Assembly (NCBI GenBank): GCA_046733355.1
Contig: JBKPOZ010000095.1
Location: forward strand, 1-64,000
Direction of reading: 5' to 3'
Length of the DNA: 64,000 bases
Source: VAZQ01 sp046733355
GTDB taxonomy: Bacteria; Pseudomonadota; Alphaproteobacteria; Rhizobiales; Xanthobacteraceae
This document shows positions 58,743 through 64,000 of this stretch, piece after piece. The notes under the pieces were generated by a model, which saw only the letters and a list, made by a program, of their open reading frames with translations, searched no databases and was not told where the DNA came from. Every line of letters begins with the position of its first letter. The stretch's first letter is position 1. The position numbers were made by a program, and so were the translations under genes.

Positions 58743-61160
58743 TTACACCTTGACGAGCGGTACCTTGGGAACGGAGCCGCGCGGCGGGGGCGGTCCACCC
58801 GAAGGTTTGCGACGCGGCGCGCGCCGCTTGGGCTTGCCTGGTCCCGCTTCTGGAATCTTGTCGGGCTTCGGCGTCACAGGACCATCGAGATACTCGAAGG
58901 CAAGTTTCTCGATGCCTGCCTCCTCGATTGCCGTTATCACCCGCACGTGCCCGCCTGCCTTGAGCTTTCCGAACAGGACCTCATCGGCAAGGGGCTTCTT
59001 GATGTTCTCCTGAATGAGGCGCGCCATCGGGCGGGCGCCCATCTGCTCGTCATAGCCGTGCTCGATCAGCCACTTGGTTGCGGTCTCGGACAATTCGATT
59101 GTGACATCCCGATCGCCCAGCTGCGCCTCGAGCTGCATGACGAACTTCTCGACTACCTTGGCAATGATCTCGGGCGTGAGATGCGCGAAGGTGATCGTCG
59201 CATCCAGACGGTTACGGAATTCCGGTGCGAACATGCGATTGATTGCCTCCACATCGTCGCCCTCGCGCTTGATGCGGGTAAACCCGTAGGCTTGGCGCGC
59301 AAGGTCGGCTGCGCCGGCATTCGTCGTCATGATCAGGATCACGTTGCGGAAATCCACCTGTTTGCCGTTATGATCGGTGAGCTTGCCGTGATCCATGATC
59401 TGCAAGAGCACGTTGAACAGATCCGGATGCGCCTTTTCGATCTCGTCCAGCAGAAGCACGCAGTGCGGATGCTGGTCGACGCCATCCGTCAAGAGCCCGC
59501 CCTGCTCGAACCCGACGTAACCTGGCGGAGCGCCGAGTAATCGCGACACGGTGTGACGTTCCATGTACTCTGACATGTCGAAACGGATCATCTCCACGCC
59601 GAGCGCGATAGCGAGCTGCTTAGCCACTTCCGTTTTGCCGACACCGGTCGGGCCGGAGAACAGATAGCAGCCGATGGGCTTCTCCGGCTCGCGCAGCCCT
59701 GCGCGCGCGAGCTTGATCGAGGCCGCAAGCGCCGCAATCGCCTTGTCCTGTCCGTAGACCACCTGCTTGAGCGTCTGGTCCAGATGGCGCAACACGAGCG
59801 CATCGTCCTTCGACACGGTCTTGGGCGGAATGCGCGCCATCGTCGCGATCGTCGTCTCGATCTCCTTGAGACCGATGGTCTTCTTGCGCCGGTTCTCAGG
59901 CAGCAGCATTTGCGCAGCGCCCGATTCGTCGATGACGTCGATTGCCTTGTCCGGGAGCTTGCGGTCGTGGATATACCGCGCCGAGAGCTCGACCGCCGCC
60001 TTGATGGCTTCCGTGGTGTATTTGAGCTTGTGATAATCCTCGAAATAAGGCTTCAAGCCCTTCAGGATTTCGATCGCATCGGGAACGGTAGGCTCGTTCA
60101 CATCGATTTTCTGAAAACGCCGCACCAGGGCTCGATCCTTCTCGAAATACTGACGATATTCCTTGTACGTCGTCGACCCAATGCAGCGCAGGGTGCCCGA
60201 TGCCAGGGCAGGCTTGAGCAGGTTGGAAGCATCCATTGCGCCGCCAGAAGTGGCGCCGGCACCAATGACCGTGTGGATCTCGTCAATGAACATGATCGCG
60301 CCCGGATAGGCCTCAAGCTCTTTGATGACCTGCTTCAGACGCTCCTCGAAATCGCCGCGGTAGCGCGTGCCCGCGAGCAGCGTTCCCATGTCGAGGCAGA
60401 ATACCGTGGAGTTCTTGAGCACATCCGGCACTTCGCCATGCACGATGCGGCGCGCCAGCCCTTCCGCAATTGCGGTTTTGCCGACACCCGCGTCGCCCAC
60501 GAACAGCGGATTGTTTTTCTGCCGGCGGCACAATACCTGGATGGTGCGATTGATCTCCGCCTCGCGTCCAATCAGCGGATCAATCTTGCCGTCGCGCGCC
60601 TTTCGGTTGAGATTGATGCAATAAGCCTCGAGCGCATCGCCCTTTTTCTTGCTGTCATCCCCTGTCTTTGTCTCGGCTTCATCCTCGGATCCGCGCACCG
60701 GCCGCGCTTCCGACATACCCGGTCGCTTGGCGATGCCGTGGCTGATATAGTTTACGGCATCGTAACGGGTCATGTCCTGCTCCTGCAGGAAATAGGCGGC
60801 ATGACTCTCCCGTTCGGCAAAGATTGCCACGAGCACGTTGGCCCCGGTCACCTCCTCCCGTCCCGACGATTGGACGTGGATGACGGCGCGCTGGATCACG
60901 CGCTGGAAGCCGGCGGTGGGCTTCGAATCGTCATTCCCGTCGTTGACCAGGTTCTCGAGCTCGCTCTCGAGATACGCGCTGAGGCTGCGCCGCAGCTTGT
61001 CGAGATCCACATTGCACGCCCGCATGACCGCGGCGGCGTCCTGATCGTCGATCAGCGCCAGAAGCAGATGCTCTAGTGTCGCATATTCGTGATGACGCTC
61101 ATTGGCCAATGCCAGTGCACGGTGCAGAGACTGCTCTAGGTTGCGCGAAAAGGTCGGCAT
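58743..61160 (-). CDS. clpA: ATP-dependent Clp protease ATP-binding subunit ClpA
   Basis: 805 residues, ATG at 61160. Unfoldase for ClpP, in the cytoplasm. The N-domain (1-150) has two Clp_N repeats starting MPTFSRNLEQSLHRALALAN. AAA domain 1 has Walker A FVGDAGVGKTAIAEGLA and Walker B AIMFIDEIHTVIGAGATSGG. AAA domain 2 has LFSGPTGVGKTEVAKQLAIA and CVLLLDEIEKAHPDLFNVLL, with GAPPGYVGFEQGG and FRNRLDATITFAHLTPEI. The C-terminal tail is Lys/Arg/Pro-rich and longer than in E. coli. ClpP-binding loop Ile-Gly-Phe/Leu is not obvious from a quick read. clpS lies upstream. Confidence 0.95.
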   Translation of the reverse strand: MPTFSRNLEQSLHRALALANERHHEYATLEHLLLALIDDQDAAAVMRACNVDLDKLRRSLSAYLESELENLVNDGNDDSKPTAGFQRVIQRAVIHVQSSGREEVTGANVLVAIFAERESHAAYFLQEQDMTRYDAVNYISHGIAKRPGMSEARPVRGSEDEAETKTGDDSKKKGDALEAYCINLNRKARDGKIDPLIGREAEINRTIQVLCRRQKNNPLFVGDAGVGKTAIAEGLARRIVHGEVPDVLKNSTVFCLDMGTLLAGTRYRGDFEERLKQVIKELEAYPGAIMFIDEIHTVIGAGATSGGAMDASNLLKPALASGTLRCIGSTTYKEYRQYFEKDRALVRRFQKIDVNEPTVPDAIEILKGLKPYFEDYHKLKYTTEAIKAAVELSARYIHDRKLPDKAIDVIDESGAAQMLLPENRRKKTIGLKEIETTIATMARIPPKTVSKDDALVLRHLDQTLKQVVYGQDKAIAALAASIKLARAGLREPEKPIGCYLFSGPTGVGKTEVAKQLAIALGVEMIRFDMSEYMERHTVSRLLGAPPGYVGFEQGGLLTDGVDQHPHCVLLLDEIEKAHPDLFNVLLQIMDHGKLTDHNGKQVDFRNVILIMTTNAGAADLARQAYGFTRIKREGDDVEAINRMFAPEFRNRLDATITFAHLTPEIIAKVVEKFVMQLEAQLGDRDVTIELSETATKWLIEHGYDEQMGARPMARLIQENIKKPLADEVLFGKLKAGGHVRVITAIEEAGIEKLAFEYLDGPVTPKPDKIPEAGPGKPKRRAPRRKPSGGPPPPRGSVPKVPLVKV

Positions 61161-61218
61161 GTCAGGTCTCGTGTTAACGTTCGATCCAGTTACAGCGTTC
61201 CCGCCACTCCCTCGCTTT

Positions 61219-61626
61219 TCATTTCTTCTCCATTACGCATTGGAGAGGATGCTGATGCTTGCGAGCAAAGTCCATGACCTGCGTGACCTTCGTCTCGGCC
61301 ACCTCGTAGGTGAAAATTCCGCATTCGCCTATACCATGTTGGTGCACATGCATCATTATCCGGTGCGCAGTGTCATGATCCTTGTTGAAGAACCGCTCCA
61401 GCACATGCACCACAAACTCCATGGGCGTATAGTCATCGTTCAGCAGCAGCACACGGTACAGATTGGGGCGCTTGGTCTGCGGCTTGGTCTTGGTGATGAC
61501 CGCCGTACCCGGAGACCCCTGTGCTCTCCGCTTGTTATCCCCATCCCCCAGACGTGGCGCCGCCCATTTGCGCCGCTCGCCTGAACTCGTCTCGCTTAAT
61601 CTGTCTCGCATCCGATCATCGACCAT
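61219..61626 (-). CDS. clpS: ClpS adaptor protein
   Basis: 135 residues, ATG at 61626; a second Met at residue 6 is possible. ClpS delivers N-end-rule substrates to ClpA. The core is LYRVLLLNDDYTPMEFVVHV, LERFFNKDHDTAHRIMMHVH, QHGIGECGIFTYEVAETKVT and QVMDFARKHQHPLQCVMEKK. The Asn-Asp-Asp and Met-Met-X-X-His residues of the N-degron pocket are conserved. The Arg/Lys-rich N-terminal extension of about 50 residues is long but common in Rhizobiales. It is 58 nt upstream of clpA. Confidence 0.95.
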   Translation of the reverse strand: MVDDRMRDRLSETSSGERRKWAAPRLGDGDNKRRAQGSPGTAVITKTKPQTKRPNLYRVLLLNDDYTPMEFVVHVLERFFNKDHDTAHRIMMHVHQHGIGECGIFTYEVAETKVTQVMDFARKHQHPLQCVMEKK

Positions 61627-61870
61627 GACGTGGCGGCATTAGGACATGAACCGCGGCTGTCAATAGCCAGACCCCGAGGTGAACAACCTCCGGATCGCTC
61701 CCCCCGCAGCGGGTGGAGAATCCACAAGTAGTCTCGGAATCCTGTCGCGCCAGATTCCCCCTTTACGCTTCAACGATGGCCCCAATTGAGGACAATTCGG
61801 GGCGGATGATCGCCGTACGGTGGATTCCGGGCGCAGTGTTGCCCCCGTCGACGATGCGCGGTGCCCGTAA
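61627..61870. other. intergenic region between clpS and the phasin terminator
   Basis: No gene seen. A segment with CCCCCGCAGCGGG and a weak T-run is present, but no motif stands out. Confidence 0.4.
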
Positions 61871-61898
61871 ACGACAAAGCCCGGCACAAGTGCCGGGC
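61871..61898 (-). terminator. rho-independent terminator of the phasin gene
   Basis: On the minus strand GCCCGGCAC-TT-GTGCCGGGC (a perfect nine-base stem) is followed by TTTGTCGT. It lies 25 nt after the phasin stop and is the strongest intrinsic terminator in this part of the window. Confidence 0.85.
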
Positions 61899-61922
61899 TC
61901 TTCATCGGCTATGGCTAACCGT

Positions 61923-62255
61923 TCAGGCAGTCACTTTGCCGAACTGGTTTTCGAAAGGCTTGTACGCCTCCCGAGCAACATCGGAGTAGAGCTCCCCAAG
62001 CTTCGTCGCTTCCGCGACCAGACCTTCGTAACAGTTCCTCACGTAATCGCTCTGCACCGCAATAACCGCGTCGAGCGACTTCGCGCCGAAAAGCCTCTCC
62101 GTGGCGGCTGTGCCCTGCTCGAAACTCTTTTTCGAGTAGTCGGCCAGCTCAACCGTGATCGCCTGCACGCCGCGGGAAATCGCTCCCCACGACTTAAGCG
62201 ACGCCTCCACGCTATCCTTCCCAAGCCTCTGCACTTCATCGATGTTTTTCACCAT
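61923..62255 (-). CDS. phasin family protein (polyhydroxyalkanoate granule-associated)
   Basis: 110 residues, ATG at 62255. The helical amphipathic phasin pattern reads VQRLGKDSVEASLKSWGAIS, VQAITVELADYSKKSFEQGT, AATERLFGAKSLDAVIAVQS and DYVRNCYEGLVAEATKLGEL, with the C-terminal EAYKPFENQFGKVTA. Phasins coat poly-3-hydroxybutyrate granules and can bind the PhaR repressor. The gene has its own terminator and upstream dyads that fit PhaR regulation. It implies the cell makes storage polyester, though no pha biosynthesis genes are in this window. Confidence 0.88.
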   Translation of the reverse strand: MVKNIDEVQRLGKDSVEASLKSWGAISRGVQAITVELADYSKKSFEQGTAATERLFGAKSLDAVIAVQSDYVRNCYEGLVAEATKLGELYSDVAREAYKPFENQFGKVTA

Positions 62256-62318
62256 GACACTTTTGCCTTTCTGCTCCTGCCACCATAGCGGTCCTTACCG
62301 CCTGCTTCCGGCATATAT

Positions 62319-62357
62319 TGCACTGCACAATAAAGTCAATGAGTATTTTGCAGTGCA
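62319..62357 (-). promoter_or_regulatory. possible PhaR operators upstream of the phasin gene
   Basis: TGCACTGCA (62319-62327) and TGCAGTGCA (62349-62357) are two TGCA-N-TGCA dyads 30 bp apart, 64-102 nt upstream of the phasin ATG. PhaR proteins bind TGC/GCA-rich sites before phasin genes in alphaproteobacteria, so this is a plausible repressor site. AT-rich DNA (TTGCACTGCACAATAAAG) between them could hold promoter elements. Confidence 0.4.
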
Positions 62358-62592
62358 GCAATGCCGCTTTCACGCATTTACGGAATGGCAATGGGCGGTA
62401 CCTAGGCTGACCGGCAGGACGGGGCATGCACACCAGCCCGCGTCCGCAGCCGCGGCAGAAGGGGACGGATTAAAAAGGCCGGAATCACTCCAGAAAACCG
62501 CCTTTTTTGCCACGTCCAATCCGCTTGCCTCGGCACGACAGGGGTGCCGGCGCCGCACCGGGCGCCTTCAGGGACGAGGACGGGGGGAGATC
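62358..62592. other. intergenic region between phasin promoter and the carboxypeptidase
   Basis: No gene seen. AAAAGGCCGGAATCAC ... AAAACCGCCTTTTTTG around 62474-62510 can form a weak hairpin on either strand. The carboxypeptidase start is preceded by GGGGGGAGA. Confidence 0.45.
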
Positions 62593-64000
62593 ATGGTGCT
62601 GATCGTAGCGGAAGCCCGGCAGGGGCTTCGTCGCATGTCATTCGGGCTCGCTGCATTCCTTGCGCTGGGAGCTTTTCCCGCACTGGCGGCACCCTATTCC
62701 GATATCGTGGTTGATGCGAATTCGGGCAACGTTTTGCATGCAACCAGTCCCGACGCCATCAGACATCCTGCCTCGCTCACCAAGATCATGACGCTTTACC
62801 TGCTGTTCGAACAGCTCGACGCGGGCAAGCTCAATCTCGACAGCGCGCTGAAGATTTCCGAGCACGCAGCGCGCCAAAGCCCGACCAAGCTTGGGCTTAA
62901 GCCTGGCGGCACGATCCAGGTGGAAGACGCGATCAAGGGCATCGTCACGCGCTCCGCAAACGATGCGGCCGTTGTCGTTGCGGAAGCAATCTCGGGAGAT
63001 GAGGGCGAATTCGCCAAGCTCATGACGCGCAAGGCGCATGCGCTGGGCATGACACGCACCGTGTACAAAAATGCTTCCGGTCTGCCGGACGACGAACAGG
63101 TCACCACGGCGCGCGATCAATCATTCCTTGGCCGCGCCATCCAGGAGCGGTTCCCCCGCTATTACAAATATTTCTCCACCCGATCCTTCAACTTTCGCGG
63201 CCAGCGAATTGGCAACCACAACAATTTGCTGGGTCGTGTCGAGGGCGTTGACGGCATCAAGACCGGTTATATCCGCGCCTCCGGTTTCAATCTGGTAACC
63301 TCCGTACATCGGGCAAACCGCTATCTCGTTGCCGTTATCATGGGCGGCAACAGTGCGGGCAGCCGCGACGCACGCATGCGCGAGCTCATCAGCAAGCAGA
63401 TCACGGTTGCAGCTACCAAACGCACGGCACCGGCATTTGCCGAAGCGATGGAGGGAGTAGAATCAAAGTCGGTCGCTCAGGTCGCTGCGAAGGCTGAGCC
63501 CAAACGCACGACCAAAGCGGAAGCCGGTGAAGAGCCGAAATCCGAGAACGCCGGCCAGGCTGAACGCAAGCCCGCACCCCAAATCGCCCTTGCTGCCGCA
63601 AGCACGACACCGGCACGGGTGACATCCACAGCAAATGCGGCGGCACAAAACATGCCGGCCGAAAGTACCCATGCAGCGGCGGCGATCGGCTCAACCGATC
63701 CGATAAAACCCGTGTTGGTGAAGACGCTGGCCGTCCGCGCGGGACGAGCGCACGCACCGCCGCCCGCATCTCTGGCGCCGGTGCATATGGCATTCCAGGA
63801 AGAGGAACCTGCGGCGGAGGGCGTAATATCCGCTGCCACAGAAAGCCAAACCGAAAACACACCGGTCACTGAAAGCGCACCTCTCGCGGTTGTTGAGGGC
63901 CCGAAGCCCGCAACCATCATCGCCGCGGTCACCCCTTCCCCGGCCTCTGCTCCTGCACCTGCACCAGCGGCAAAAGAAAGGACGGCTGAGGCGCGCGGCG
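62593..64000 (+). CDS. D-alanyl-D-alanine carboxypeptidase (serine, S11 family), 3' cut by window
   Basis: ATG at 62593 after GGGGGGAGATC; the frame is open to the window edge (469 codons). A signal peptide or anchor (LAAFLALGAFPALAA) precedes the catalytic domain. Active-site motifs are SLTK (Ser-X-X-Lys) in RHPASLTKIMTLYLL, SAN (Ser-X-Asn) in VTRSANDAAVVVAE and KTG in VDGIKTGYIRASGF, all in the order and spacing of penicillin-binding proteins 5/6. After residue 265 a long Ala/Pro/Lys/Glu-rich linker follows for over 200 residues, probably ending in a SPOR domain beyond the window. It trims pentapeptides in the periplasm. Known relatives in Rhizobiales are DacA/DacF type. Confidence 0.92.
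   Translation, partial: MVLIVAEARQGLRRMSFGLAAFLALGAFPALAAPYSDIVVDANSGNVLHATSPDAIRHPASLTKIMTLYLLFEQLDAGKLNLDSALKISEHAARQSPTKLGLKPGGTIQVEDAIKGIVTRSANDAAVVVAEAISGDEGEFAKLMTRKAHALGMTRTVYKNASGLPDDEQVTTARDQSFLGRAIQERFPRYYKYFSTRSFNFRGQRIGNHNNLLGRVEGVDGIKTGYIRASGFNLVTSVHRANRYLVAVIMGGNSAGSRDARMRELISKQITVAATKRTAPAFAEAMEGVESKSVAQVAAKAEPKRTTKAEAGEEPKSENAGQAERKPAPQIALAAASTTPARVTSTANAAAQNMPAESTHAAAAIGSTDPIKPVLVKTLAVRAGRAHAPPPASLAPVHMAFQEEEPAAEGVISAATESQTENTPVTESAPLAVVEGPKPATIIAAVTPSPASAPAPAPAAKERTAEARG

Noticed and set aside
59784..61076. 430-residue plus-strand open frame opposite clpA
   Set aside because: Antisense shadow of the well supported clpA; no recognisable motif and no ribosome binding site.
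1..64000. CRISPR array
   Set aside because: No set of regularly spaced direct repeats of 25-40 bp with unique spacers was seen. The only tandem array (32085-32182) has no spacers.
1..64000. Complete tRNA or rRNA genes
   Set aside because: Only the truncated tRNA-Ser half at 4426-4470 was found by eye; no sequence with a complete T-loop and acceptor end was noticed. A tRNAscan run would decide.

Overview
The window is a GC-rich stretch of chromosome from an alphaproteobacterium, most likely of the order Hyphomicrobiales (Rhizobiales; Bradyrhizobium/Xanthobacteraceae side). This rests on gene content and order: gatCAB beside a divergent ruvX, dprA-topA-rnr-NUDIX-rpmG followed by pleD-divK, DUF3572-dinB with an N-terminal Cys-rich extension, an EipB/DUF1849 protein, a phasin, a DnaX without its zinc cysteines and with the SRP RNA gene just upstream, CtrA-type sites, and intergenic repeats of Rhizobiales type. 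The species cannot be named from the sequence alone.

Layout. Positions 1-4430 are a decayed integrative element or prophage: the tail of a possible serine recombinase, orphan hypotheticals, a frameshifted HupE/UreJ fragment, a broken phage major capsid gene, a gpW-like head-tail gene, an excisionase-like HTH gene and an intact tyrosine integrase. The element ends in the 5' half of a tRNA-Ser(GCU) gene, the presumed attachment site. Positions 4551-18900 carry chromosomal genes: a Sel1 protein, a 25-residue Lys/Arg protein, gatB, gatA and gatC, a VOC protein, a broken outer-membrane protein, a DUF2189 protein, an NTN-hydrolase-like protein, HAD and PAP2 phosphatases, ruvX and aidB. Positions 18997-28484 hold an aspartate carbamoyltransferase with a fused PyrI-like zinc domain, plsY, a phosphomannomutase, a frameshifted retropepsin, the recR-ybaB-dnaX operon with the SRP RNA, and nudC with an overlapping PfkB kinase.

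Positions 28661-30408 hold three tad-pilus genes: flp pilin, cpaA prepilin peptidase and tadD, the last behind a perfect CtrA box. After a leucyl aminopeptidase and a 34-bp tandem repeat comes the yejA-yejA-yejB-yejE-yejF peptide uptake operon (32338-40289, minus strand). It has two binding proteins for one transporter and strong palindromes between the binding-protein and permease genes. Positions 40426-50150 run cycM, kdsB, pheA, dprA, topA, rnr, NUDIX and rpmG. Positions 50528-58696 hold pleD/divK cell-cycle signalling, a membrane protein, DUF3572-dinB, eipB, ridA, a GDPD, a FemAB/GNAT-like protein and a HIT protein. The window closes with clpS-clpA, a phasin behind possible PhaR operators, and a D-Ala-D-Ala carboxypeptidase cut by the window edge.

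Most of this is core chromosome. The observations most worth a second look are the interrupted tRNA at the integrase, the PyrB-zinc fusion without a pyrC neighbour, an intergenic element with mutually exclusive hairpins after rpmG, the CtrA box at tadD, the tiny basic protein, and several single-gene frameshifts that are either recent pseudogenes or assembly errors.
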